DNA from: JAQVEM01 sp964616545
GTDB lineage: Bacteria > Actinomycetota > Humimicrobiia > Humimicrobiales > Humimicrobiaceae
DNA length: 63,172 nucleotides
Direction: 5' to 3'
NCBI GenBank assembly: GCA_964616545.1
Contig: CAZTUA010000038.1
Span: forward strand, 1 to 63,172
The position numbers were made by a program, and so were the translations under genes. Shown in pieces: positions 34,554-42,323 of the stretch; position 1 is the stretch's first letter, and the number at the start of each line of letters is the position of its first letter. The notes under the pieces are model-generated. The model did not search any database. It saw only the letters and a list, made by a program, of their open reading frames with translations, and had not been told where the DNA came from.

Positions 34554-35234
34554 ATGGTATGGATAAAAATATGCGGCATCACAAATCTTAAAGATGCAAG
34601 GATGGTCTCGGAGCTGAAGGTTGATTCAATAGGATTTATTCTTTCTACTGACAGTCCGAGGAGAGTTCAAACTGAAGCGGCTGCGGAAATAATCGAAACG
34701 CTGAGGGAGGAGGGAAACAGGGTTTCTGCAGCGGGAGTTTTTGTAAATGAGAAAATTGAATATATCCTTGAATGCTCAGGGAGACTGGGGCTGGGCTATA
34801 TTCAGCTGTCAGGGGACGAGGACAGCGACTACCTAAAAGATTTAAAAAGAAGGTCCGGGAAGATAAAAATAATAAAATCGGTAAGAATAAAAAATAAAAA
34901 TAACAATAAAGAAACTTTAGATAAGAGTGCCGGCAGGGCCAGAATAGACCGGGAAATAGATAGCTGCAGGGGATATGCTGATTTTATTTTATTTGACAGC
35001 TACAGAAAAGGTTCCTATGGGGGCACCGGAGAAACCTTTAACTGGGATATTATAAAATATTCCGGTACGGGAATTCCTGTTATCCTGTCAGGCGGCCTTG
35101 ACAGTAAAAATGTAAAACGAGCCCTGGATATTGTAAAACCTTTCGGGGTGGACGCTTCATCGCGGCTGGAAATCCGTCCCGGTAGAAAGGACCTGAATAA
35201 GGTGAGACAGTTTGTTAATGCGATAAGATTATAG
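34554..35234 (+). CDS. trpF: Phosphoribosylanthranilate isomerase
   Basis: A 226-residue TIM barrel performing the Amadori rearrangement of PRA. KICGITNLKDARM contains the catalytic Cys, GFILSTDSPRRV the phosphate-loop strand, GVFVNE follows, and DFILFDSY with GGTGETFNW and VILSGGLDSKNV make up the C-terminal Asp and phosphate sites. A Lys/Asn-rich loop (~113-135) is longer than typical. It starts at ATG 34554, 65 bases after trpC. Both trpC and trpF are separate genes here rather than fused. Confidence 0.93.
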   Translation: MVWIKICGITNLKDARMVSELKVDSIGFILSTDSPRRVQTEAAAEIIETLREEGNRVSAAGVFVNEKIEYILECSGRLGLGYIQLSGDEDSDYLKDLKRRSGKIKIIKSVRIKNKNNNKETLDKSAGRARIDREIDSCRGYADFILFDSYRKGSYGGTGETFNWDIIKYSGTGIPVILSGGLDSKNVKRALDIVKPFGVDASSRLEIRPGRKDLNKVRQFVNAIRL

Positions 35235-35330
35235 TTATGGGATAATAAACCGTTATACTAAGTGTAACCGCAGCCGTGTTGTAAGCGGTAAATTTTAAAA
35301 TAAATTATTTTTGGGGATGTCTGAAATTAA

Positions 35331-36521
35331 ATGAAAGATTCAAAAAAAAATAAAAGGCGGAGTTCCAGAGAGGGGTACTTCGGAGAATTTGGGGGTATGT
35401 ATGTACCTGAAATACTGATAAGTGCCCTGAAAGAGCTTGAGAAGAATTATTTTATGTACAGGAAGAATAAGGATTTTCAGAACGAGCTCTCTTTTTATTT
35501 AAAAAATTATGCTGGAAGGCCTACACCACTTTATTACGCGGAAAGGCTTTCACAGAAATTGGGCGGAGCAAAAATATACCTGAAAAGGGAAGACCTGTGC
35601 CATCTTGGAGCCCATAAGATTAACAACACAATAGGCCAGGTACTTCTTGCAAAGAAAATGGGCAAAAAATTTATAATTGCGGAAACCGGTGCCGGCCAGC
35701 ACGGAGTGGCAACGGCTGCTGCTGCTGCGCTGTTTGATATGGGCTGCAAAGTCTTTATGGGCGCTAAAGATATAAAAAGGCAGTTTCCAAATGTATACAG
35801 GATGAAACTCATGGGGGCAGAGGTGATTGAAGTTACCTCCGGGAGCATGACGCTAAAAGATGCGGTAAACGAAGCTCTCCGTTACTGGGTATCAGCGGTA
35901 GACGATACCTTCTATGTCCTGGGCTCTGTGGTGGGACCGCACCCTTACCCGGTAATGGTCAGAGATTTTCAGGTGGTAATAGGAAAGGAAACAAAAAGGC
36001 AGATACTGGGCACTGAGGGAAGGCTTCCCGATTATATTATTGCCTGCGTTGGCGGCGGCAGCAATTCCATAGGAATATTTTATCCATTTTTAAAAAATTG
36101 TAATACAGTAAAACTTATCGGGGTAGAAGCAGGAGGGAAAGGTATTAAAAGCAAGAAACACGGAGCATCGCTGGGTTATGGTAAAAAAGGTATATTCCAC
36201 GGAGCTTTTAGCTATGTTCTGCAGGATAGTTACGGGCAGATAGAAGAAGCTTATTCTGTATCAGCCGGACTTGACTATCCCGGCGTGGGTCCCGAGCATG
36301 CATATTTCAAGGAAAAAGGAATGGTAAAATATGAATATGCCACCGACAGCGAAGCTCTGGATGCATTCAGGACGTTATCACGGTGCGAGGGGATAATCCC
36401 GGCCTATGAAAGCTCACATGCGCTGGCTCATGCAATAAAGATGGCCCCCGGGCTGGGCAAAGATAAGGTTATGGTTGTAAACCTGTCCGGCCGCGGAGAT
36501 AAAGATATTGAAAACAGGTGA
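35331..36521 (+). CDS. trpB: Tryptophan synthase beta chain (TrpB1 type)
   Basis: Condenses indole with serine, PLP-dependent. REDLCHLGAHKINNTIGQ holds the PLP Lys, ETGAGQHGVATA the substrate loop with its catalytic Glu, and CVGGGSNSIGIF the phosphate loop. The 396-residue length and the FGGMYVPE N-terminus fit the classical TrpB1 that works in complex with TrpA, not the TrpB2 variant. ATG 35331 has GGGGATG somewhat far upstream. A 96-base gap separates it from trpF with no gene in it. Confidence 0.96.
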   Translation: MKDSKKNKRRSSREGYFGEFGGMYVPEILISALKELEKNYFMYRKNKDFQNELSFYLKNYAGRPTPLYYAERLSQKLGGAKIYLKREDLCHLGAHKINNTIGQVLLAKKMGKKFIIAETGAGQHGVATAAAAALFDMGCKVFMGAKDIKRQFPNVYRMKLMGAEVIEVTSGSMTLKDAVNEALRYWVSAVDDTFYVLGSVVGPHPYPVMVRDFQVVIGKETKRQILGTEGRLPDYIIACVGGGSNSIGIFYPFLKNCNTVKLIGVEAGGKGIKSKKHGASLGYGKKGIFHGAFSYVLQDSYGQIEEAYSVSAGLDYPGVGPEHAYFKEKGMVKYEYATDSEALDAFRTLSRCEGIIPAYESSHALAHAIKMAPGLGKDKVMVVNLSGRGDKDIENR

Positions 36522-36531
36522 TTATAGAGGA

Positions 36532-36549
36532 GGTCTTTAAAAAAAGACC
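36532..36549 (+). other. Intercistronic hairpin between trpB and trpA
   Basis: GGTCTTT (36532-36538) and AAAGACC (36543-36549) form a perfect 7-bp stem with loop AAAA. It immediately follows GAGGA and so would bury a ribosome-site-like GGAGGT that has no usable start after it. It may tune trpA translation or protect mRNA ends. Confidence 0.4.
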
Positions 36550-36583
36550 GGGTTAATAAATTTTAGAGTTTTTAGGGTGAACT

Positions 36584-37399
36584 ATGTATAAAGAAAATAA
36601 TGGCAGTGCAATAAGGAGTGTATTTGAAAATCTGATAAAAAGCGGCCAGAAAGCTTTTATCCCGTTTATAACATGCGGCTTTCCTGACAGGAAAGGCTTC
36701 TCCAGGCTGTTTAAAATTCTTGACGAAAACGGGGCGGATATAATTGAAGTGGGTATTCCGTTTTCGGATCCGCTGGCAGACGGGCCGGTTATACAGGCCA
36801 CTTCAAAGATTGCTCTTGAAAATGGGGTAAATACCGATATCGTGTTTCAATCAATTGAAAGGATGAGGGGAAAAAGCGATACGCCTGTTGCGGTAATGAC
36901 CTACTTTAATACTATTTACCGTTACGGGATTGAAAAATTTTTTAAAAATGCTAAAAAATCTGGAGTAAGCGGTGTTATAATTCCTGACCTGCCGCCGGAA
37001 GAATTTGATATTTATAAAGATTATTTCAACGGAGCCGGTATTGATAATATTATGTTTGCATCCCTGACTTCCGGCAAAGAAAGGTTAAAAACTGTTGCAG
37101 AAAAAGGCAGGGGGTTTGTATACTGCGTTTCTCTAAAGGGAGTAACAGGGGTCAGAAATGATATAAATCCAGGAATTATAAGGTTTTTAAAAGATTTAAG
37201 AAGAATAACTACGCTTCCGCTTGCACTTGGTTTTGGACTATCAAACAGGGAACAGATAATAAGGGTCAAAGATTATTGCGACGGTATTATTATAGGAAGT
37301 AAAATCTTATCCCTTATACTTGAAACTAACAGTTTTAAGGAAGGTATTAAAAAAGTAGAAGATTTAACCTCAAGTGTGGTTAGTATATTAAAAACATAA
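36584..37399 (+). CDS. trpA: Tryptophan synthase alpha chain
   Basis: Cleaves indole-3-glycerol phosphate to indole and G3P and passes indole to TrpB. A 271-residue TIM barrel with FITCGFPD, EVGIPFSDPLADGPVIQ (catalytic Glu and Asp region), VIIPDLPPEE, YCVSLKGVTGVR (active-site loop) and ALGFGLSNREQI. The start at ATG 36584 has AGGGTGA upstream. It is the last gene of the operon; the 80 bases after it show only the small AACATT/ATGTT repeat and no convincing terminator. Confidence 0.95.
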   Translation: MYKENNGSAIRSVFENLIKSGQKAFIPFITCGFPDRKGFSRLFKILDENGADIIEVGIPFSDPLADGPVIQATSKIALENGVNTDIVFQSIERMRGKSDTPVAVMTYFNTIYRYGIEKFFKNAKKSGVSGVIIPDLPPEEFDIYKDYFNGAGIDNIMFASLTSGKERLKTVAEKGRGFVYCVSLKGVTGVRNDINPGIIRFLKDLRRITTLPLALGFGLSNREQIIRVKDYCDGIIIGSKILSLILETNSFKEGIKKVEDLTSSVVSILKT

Positions 37400-37481
37400 C
37401 ATTAAATGTTTAAGGCAATTAATATAACTATCTTTGTCGTCTATTTGATTATTTAAGCAATATTAAAAATATTTTTTAATA

Positions 37482-37528
37482 TTGATATGTATATAAATGT
37501 GGATTATAATAGCTATACTAATAGCTAT
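37482..37528 (+). promoter_or_regulatory. Promoter with overlapping twin operator for the toxin-antitoxin pair
   Basis: TTGATA (37482-37487), 17 bases, TATAAT (37505-37510): a near-ideal housekeeping promoter. The 8-bp palindrome ATAGCTAT occurs twice, at 37509-37516 and 37521-37528, 12 bases centre to centre, covering the end of the -10 and the expected start site. Twin short palindromes about one helical turn apart are what ribbon-helix-helix repressors bind, so the antitoxin probably represses its own promoter here. Confidence 0.7.
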
Positions 37529-37541
37529 TAATGGAGGGAAA

Positions 37542-37775
37542 TTGAAGACGATTCAGATGACCCTGGATGAAAATTTGGTAGAGGAAATAGATAAAGTAGT
37601 TAAAAAACTGGGAACTACCCGGTCTGCCTTTGCGCGGGATGCTTTTAGGGCAGCTATTGGTGAAATCATAGAAAAAAAGATGGAAACCAGGCATAAGCAG
37701 GGTTATATTAAAGAACCGGTCAGAACCGGGGAATTTAATAGGTGGGAAAAAGAACAAGTCTGGATTGAAGAATGA
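37542..37775 (+). CDS. Ribbon-helix-helix antitoxin (MazE-like partner)
   Basis: A 77-residue protein starting at TTG 37542, with GGAGG (37533-37537) at good spacing; the longer frame to 37497 would read through the operator. MKTIQMTLDENLVEEIDKVV then LGTTRSAFARDAFRAAI is the ribbon-helix-helix fold (CopG/MetJ-type), the DNA-binding strand being KTIQMTL. The C-terminal ~30 residues are charged with Trp and Glu (WEKEQVWIEE), fitting a disordered toxin-binding tail. Its TGA overlaps the toxin's ATG. It should neutralise the downstream MazF and bind the twin palindromes upstream. Confidence 0.85.
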   Translation: MKTIQMTLDENLVEEIDKVVKKLGTTRSAFARDAFRAAIGEIIEKKMETRHKQGYIKEPVRTGEFNRWEKEQVWIEE

Positions 37776-38104
37776 AAAGGGGAGAAATCAGGTGGTATAA
37801 ATTTACCAGGCCGGATAAAAAACGTCCCGTTGTAATTCTTACCAGAGATTCAATAATAGAATTTTTAGGGGAGGTTACAGTAGCTCCTGTTACTTCTGTT
37901 GTTAGAAATATACCTTCAGAAGTTTTTTTAAGCAAAAATGATGGAATGCCAAAAAATTGTACCATCAACCTTGATCATATACAGACTGTCTCGAAAAGCA
38001 AGATCGGGTCTTTGATTACAACATTAAATCCTGAAAAGATGTCAGAATTGTACTACGCAGTTCTCTTTGCATTAGGGTTTAAGGCGAATTATAAAAACCT
38101 ATAA
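37772..38104 (+). CDS. mazF: MazF/PemK-family mRNA interferase toxin
   Basis: A 110-residue toxin. KRGEIRWYKF at the N-terminus is the GE(I/V)W-type first strand of MazF; KKRPVVILTRD supplies the R-P-V motif near the catalytic Arg, VAPVTSVVRNIPSEVFL follows with the active-site Thr/Ser, and TINLDHIQTVSKSKIG is the C-terminal N-L-D-H-I-Q-T-V motif. Every expected block is present, so it is likely an active sequence-specific RNase. It overlaps the antitoxin gene by four bases. The pair lies just after trpA, at the border with the next glycan cluster. Confidence 0.9.
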   Translation: MKRGEIRWYKFTRPDKKRPVVILTRDSIIEFLGEVTVAPVTSVVRNIPSEVFLSKNDGMPKNCTINLDHIQTVSKSKIGSLITTLNPEKMSELYYAVLFALGFKANYKNL

Positions 38105-38130
38105 AACACCAGACCTATTTAAATAAAACT

Positions 38131-39030
38131 ATGCCGGATTTTAATAAGGATAAAGAAATTAAAGATTTAGTAGTAAGTATAGTAACTTACAATAGTTTAA
38201 ATTTTTTAAAGGAATGCCTCCGTTCCATATTTAAAAATCCTCCTGCAGCAGAATATGAGATTATAGTTGTTGACAATGCTTCAGAAGACGGAACTGCAGA
38301 ATATTTAAAAAAGAATTATTCCGGAGTAACCCTTATATCAAACAGCAAGAATGTAGGATTTGCTGCAGCCAACAATAAAGCGATAAAAAACTCTGATTCA
38401 AAATATATAATTCTTATGAACAGCGACTGCGAGGTTTACGGGAAGTCTCTGGATAATTTAATGGAATTTATGGACAGCAATCCCGATGCAGGAATAGCCG
38501 GGCCGAAGATAACCAATAGCGATGGAACCATCCAGCACTCATGCAGGAGGTTCCCCTCACTGTTTAATGCTGCCGCACACAACATACTGGGAGATATCTT
38601 TCCCGGTAACCCTTTTTCAAAAAAGTACAAGCTCTCAGACATCTCAAGGGATAATCCTTCAAAGGTGGACTGGGTTTCAGGGTCCTGCATGATAATAAGG
38701 AGAAAGGCCCTGGAAGATACCGGGACCCTTGATGAAAAATATTTTATGTATGTAGAAGATGTTGATATATGCCGCAGGATGTGGCAGAAAGGCTGGGCGG
38801 TATACTACTGTCCGCAGGCCGGTATTATGCACCATGTCGGGGGGAGCGCAGGAAGCGGGAGCTTTAAAAGAATAAAATCAAGTTTCAGGATGCAGAGAAG
38901 CGCTTTTTATTTTTTCTGGAAAAATTACAGGAAAAACTGGAGAATCATACTTATACCGCTTCTGCTCCCGGTACTGGGTTTCAGGCTCTTCCTTGCTGTA
39001 ATAAAGAGTATTTTTTCAGAAAAAAAATAA
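38131..39030 (+). CDS. GT2 rhamnosyltransferase-like glycosyltransferase
   Basis: A 299-residue GT-A enzyme: SIVTYNSLNFLKECL, VVDNASEDGT, NSKNVGFAAANN and ILMNSDCEV (metal site) are followed by VDWVSGSCMIIRRK and YFMYVEDVDICRRM (ED pair) in the acceptor half. The arrangement is typical of rhamnosyltransferases. It stands 26 bases after the toxin gene with no own ribosome site, and immediately before the genes for GDP-6-deoxyhexose supply, so it may be a user of that donor. A short hydrophobic C-terminal stretch could touch the membrane. Confidence 0.83.
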   Translation: MPDFNKDKEIKDLVVSIVTYNSLNFLKECLRSIFKNPPAAEYEIIVVDNASEDGTAEYLKKNYSGVTLISNSKNVGFAAANNKAIKNSDSKYIILMNSDCEVYGKSLDNLMEFMDSNPDAGIAGPKITNSDGTIQHSCRRFPSLFNAAAHNILGDIFPGNPFSKKYKLSDISRDNPSKVDWVSGSCMIIRRKALEDTGTLDEKYFMYVEDVDICRRMWQKGWAVYYCPQAGIMHHVGGSAGSGSFKRIKSSFRMQRSAFYFFWKNYRKNWRIILIPLLLPVLGFRLFLAVIKSIFSEKK

Positions 39031-39145
39031 CAGAATTTAAGGAATTTTTAAGTATAAAGCAGGTTATAAATTTTTTTATTTTCTCAATTTATATTAAAAT
39101 AATTTATAAAACAGCAGTTAAATAAAAGAACAGGAGAGAAAGCTT

Positions 39146-40123
39146 TTGAAAATTTTAATAACCGGTATAGCAGGTTTTGTCGGAAAGCATCTCATCTCTT
39201 ATCTGGCCGGGGACGGATGCAAGGATGAAAGCTATAAAATCCTCGGGGCTGATTTGAGTCTGAAGAATTTTAACCTGGATGATTATGGAGAGTGCCGCCG
39301 GAAAATAGAACTTGAGGAAATTGACCTGACGGACAGCAAAAAAGTCTCTGGCATTATAAAAAAGTTTAAACCTGACCGGATATATCATCTTGCTGCACAG
39401 AGCTCGGTAAGCTACTCCTGGGAAAACCCCATAGAAACTTTTAGGGCAAATGTTTTCGGAGGGATAAACATTCTGGAGGCCTTAAGAAAATTTTCTCCGG
39501 AGTGCAGGACTCTTATGGTATGCACGGCAGAAGAGTACGGCGGGACCGGAGGCGGAGAAAGGGCAATTGATGAAAATTCCAGAATCTCTCCACAGAATCC
39601 CTATGCAATCAGCAAGTCAGCGCTTGATTTTTTTTCCTCTGTTTACTTCGGCGCATACGGGCTTCCTTTATTTATAAGCAGGTCCTTTAATCATATCGGC
39701 CCGGGGCAGTCAGAAAAATTTGTCGCTTCGGATTTTGCAAGGCAGGTAGCCTTAATAGATAAAGGCAGGCAGGAACCGGTTATTATGGTGGGGAATATTG
39801 AGGCCTATAGAGACTTTCTGGATGTAAGGGATGCTGTGAAAGCATACACTCATATTATAAGCCGCGGAAACACAGGCGAGGCATATAATGTCTGTTCGGG
39901 TGAAAAGACAAAAATATCCGATTTACTTGATATACTTATATCCTTGAGTGAAACACGGGAAATTAAAGTAAAAATTGACCCGACAAAGTTCAGGGCAATT
40001 GATGTGGAAGTGATATATGGGGATAATAGCAAGCTAAGGGCTCATACAGGATGGTCACTGGAGTATTCCATAAAGAAATCTCTTGAGGATACTCTTAGCT
40101 ACTGGAAGAAAAAAATTGGTTAA
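39146..40123 (+). CDS. rmd: GDP-6-deoxy-D-mannose reductase-like (GDP-D-rhamnose forming)
   Basis: An extended short-chain dehydrogenase: TGIAGFVGKHLISYL (NAD(P) loop), RIYHLAAQSSVSYSW (typical of the Rmd/GME group) and NPYAISKSALDFF (YxxxK). SRSFNHIGPGQS is characteristic of GDP-4-keto-6-deoxymannose reductases. The start is TTG 39146, with AGGAGAG upstream. Next to gmd and the GDP-mannose genes, reduction of GDP-4-keto-6-deoxymannose at C4 is the natural role; the product could be GDP-D-rhamnose or its C4 epimer GDP-6-deoxy-talose, which sequence alone does not settle. Confidence 0.78.
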   Translation: MKILITGIAGFVGKHLISYLAGDGCKDESYKILGADLSLKNFNLDDYGECRRKIELEEIDLTDSKKVSGIIKKFKPDRIYHLAAQSSVSYSWENPIETFRANVFGGINILEALRKFSPECRTLMVCTAEEYGGTGGGERAIDENSRISPQNPYAISKSALDFFSSVYFGAYGLPLFISRSFNHIGPGQSEKFVASDFARQVALIDKGRQEPVIMVGNIEAYRDFLDVRDAVKAYTHIISRGNTGEAYNVCSGEKTKISDLLDILISLSETREIKVKIDPTKFRAIDVEVIYGDNSKLRAHTGWSLEYSIKKSLEDTLSYWKKKIG

Positions 40124-40157
40124 AGATTTAAATTAAGAGCAGAAGAAGGGAGTAAAA

Positions 40158-41273
40158 ATGAAAGCAGTGATACTGGCAGGCGGAGAGGGGACCAGGCTGC
40201 GCCCGCTTACTTTTTTAAATCCAAAGCCAATGCTTCCCCTTGTAAACAGACCTTTTATGGAAAATTTTATTTTGTGGCTCAAATCTCACGGTATTAAAGA
40301 TATAATTTTCTCAATAGGCTATCTTCCTGAAGCATTTAAAAACTATTTCGGGGACGGCTCTGGATTCGGTGTGAAGATTACCTGCATTGAAGAAAAAGAG
40401 CCTCTGGATACATGCGGGGGCGTAAAAAATGTGGAGAAGTACCTTGATAACAGCAGTTTTATGGTATTTAACGGCGATATACTTTCTTCTCTTGACCTGA
40501 CCGCGATGGCAGCTTTCCACAGGGAAAAAAAGTCGGATATTACAATATCGCTGACTTCTGTTGAGGACCCAACATCTTACGGGCTGGTACCTATTGATGA
40601 TGAAGGGCGGGTCATAGAGTTTCTGGAGAAGCCGAAGAAAGATGAGATTATTACGAACCTTGTAAATGCAGGGATATACATTATAGAACCGCACATAATG
40701 GAACTTGTGCCGAAAGGCGAGAAGTATTCTTTTGAAAGAGAGCTCTTTCCGGATGTTTTAAACGAAGGTTACGGCGTTTACGGATTCGTTTCCAATTCTT
40801 ACTGGCTGGATGTGGGGACGCCGGAGAAATACCTGATGGCCCACAGGGATATACTGTATAAAAAAATTAATTTTAAATTCCCCTGCAGGGAAGCAATGGA
40901 AAATATCTACATAGGAAAAGGTACGGATTACCAGAAGGGTAATTTTGTTTCAGGGCCGGTAGTTATCGGGGAAAAGACAGAAATAAAAGGAAATGCCAGG
41001 ATAATGCCGCTTACGGTGGTAGGAAACGGCTGCCGTATTTCGGAAGGAACGGAAATATCCGAGAGCATAATCTTTAATGACTGCAAAATCGGCAGGAATT
41101 GTTTTATAAGAAAGTCCATAATATCAAATAATGTGGAAATTGGTGACAATGTAATTGTTGACGGCTATTCAATAGTGGGTGATAATAGCAGGATTGCTAA
41201 AGGTAATATATTGAAAAGCGGCCTTAAAATTGGTATAAATTCTACTATTCCGGAAGGGCAGATTACTTTTTAG
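40158..41273 (+). CDS. Mannose-1-phosphate guanylyltransferase-like sugar nucleotidyltransferase
   Basis: A 371-residue enzyme with an N-terminal nucleotidyltransferase domain, AVILAGGEGTRLRPLTFLNPKPM being the nucleotide loop and catalytic Arg/Lys region, FNGDILSS the metal Asp, and EKPKKDEI with NAGIYI the sugar site. The C-terminal third is a left-handed beta helix with hexapeptide repeats. This is the GMPP/ManC-short architecture. AGGGAG eight bases before ATG 40158 is a good ribosome site. With Gmd next door it most likely makes GDP-mannose; a glucose-1-phosphate activity is the alternative. A paralogue lies at 47355. Confidence 0.82.
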   Translation: MKAVILAGGEGTRLRPLTFLNPKPMLPLVNRPFMENFILWLKSHGIKDIIFSIGYLPEAFKNYFGDGSGFGVKITCIEEKEPLDTCGGVKNVEKYLDNSSFMVFNGDILSSLDLTAMAAFHREKKSDITISLTSVEDPTSYGLVPIDDEGRVIEFLEKPKKDEIITNLVNAGIYIIEPHIMELVPKGEKYSFERELFPDVLNEGYGVYGFVSNSYWLDVGTPEKYLMAHRDILYKKINFKFPCREAMENIYIGKGTDYQKGNFVSGPVVIGEKTEIKGNARIMPLTVVGNGCRISEGTEISESIIFNDCKIGRNCFIRKSIISNNVEIGDNVIVDGYSIVGDNSRIAKGNILKSGLKIGINSTIPEGQITF

Positions 41274-41321
41274 CAATATAACAGGCTTATTCATTTTTTA
41301 AAATTTGAGAGGAGATAAAAA

Positions 41322-42287
41322 ATGGCAAAGGCGCTGATAACCGGAATTACAGGGCAGGACGGCTCTTATCTGGCAGAGTTTTTAATGGATAAGGGTTATG
41401 AGATTTATGGAATGGTAAGGCGTTCATCAGTGGAAAATTTTGAGAGGATAGAGCATATAAAAGACAGACTTAAATTTGTCCAGGCGGATTTGCTTGACCA
41501 GTTATCAATAATCGACGCTATAAAAGAATCCGGGCCCGATGAGATATACAATCTCGGCGCAATGTCTTTTGTGCCAACATCCTGGAAGCAGCCGCTGCTT
41601 ACCGGTGAATTCACTGCACTCGGGGTAACAAGAATGCTGGAAGCGGTAAGACATATGAACAAAGATATAAAATTTTATCAGGCTTCCAGCTCCGAAATGT
41701 TCGGAAAGGTGAGAGAGATTCCCCAGAACGAAAAAACTCCCTTTTATCCGCGGAGCCCCTACGGGGTGGCAAAAGTGTACGGCCATTACATGACCGTAAA
41801 TTACAGAGAGAGTTATGATATGTTTGCATGCAGCGGCATACTCTTCAATCATGAATCGCCAAGAAGGGGGCTTGAATTTGTTACAAAGAAAGTGACCCAC
41901 GGCGCAGCCATGATAAAACTCGGGCTGGCAGATAAACTGCTTCTGGGCAATCTTGATGCAAAAAGGGACTGGGGATATGCAAAAGATTATATCGAGGCTA
42001 TGTGGCTCATGCTGCATCAGGATAATCCCGAAGATTATGTTATAAGCACCGGTGAAACCCATTCGGTCAGAGAATGGGTACAGCTATCTTTCCAGTGTCT
42101 GGATCTTAACTGGGAAAAATATGTGGAAGTTGATGAAAGATTCATCAGACCGGCAGATGTGGACCTTCTTGTTGGAGATTCATCAAAAGCCAGAGAAAAG
42201 CTGGGATGGAAACCAGAAACCGGTTTTGAGCAGCTGGTTAAGATTATGGTGGAATATGACTATAATAAGCTTAAAAAACAGATTTAG
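41322..42287 (+). CDS. gmd: GDP-mannose 4,6-dehydratase
   Basis: Converts GDP-D-mannose to GDP-4-keto-6-deoxymannose. LITGITGQDGSYLAEFL is the diagnostic NADP loop of Gmd; VRRSSVENFERI follows, then the active-site region SSSEMFGKVREIPQNEKT, YPRSPYGVAKVYGHYM (YxxxK) and NHESPRRGLEFVTKK, the GDP-mannose contact. At 321 residues it is shorter than the E. coli form but matches the short Gmd group. GGAGAT eight bases before ATG 41322. It lies between the guanylyltransferase and phosphomannomutase genes. Confidence 0.93.
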   Translation: MAKALITGITGQDGSYLAEFLMDKGYEIYGMVRRSSVENFERIEHIKDRLKFVQADLLDQLSIIDAIKESGPDEIYNLGAMSFVPTSWKQPLLTGEFTALGVTRMLEAVRHMNKDIKFYQASSSEMFGKVREIPQNEKTPFYPRSPYGVAKVYGHYMTVNYRESYDMFACSGILFNHESPRRGLEFVTKKVTHGAAMIKLGLADKLLLGNLDAKRDWGYAKDYIEAMWLMLHQDNPEDYVISTGETHSVREWVQLSFQCLDLNWEKYVEVDERFIRPADVDLLVGDSSKAREKLGWKPETGFEQLVKIMVEYDYNKLKKQI

Positions 42288-42323
42288 CATAAAATAAAAA
42301 ATAAGAACAGGGAAGTTATTCGC

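Noticed and set aside
36525..36545. GAGGAGGT as ribosome site of an unseen gene before trpA
   Set aside because: No start codon of any kind with an open frame follows; kept only as a hairpin note.
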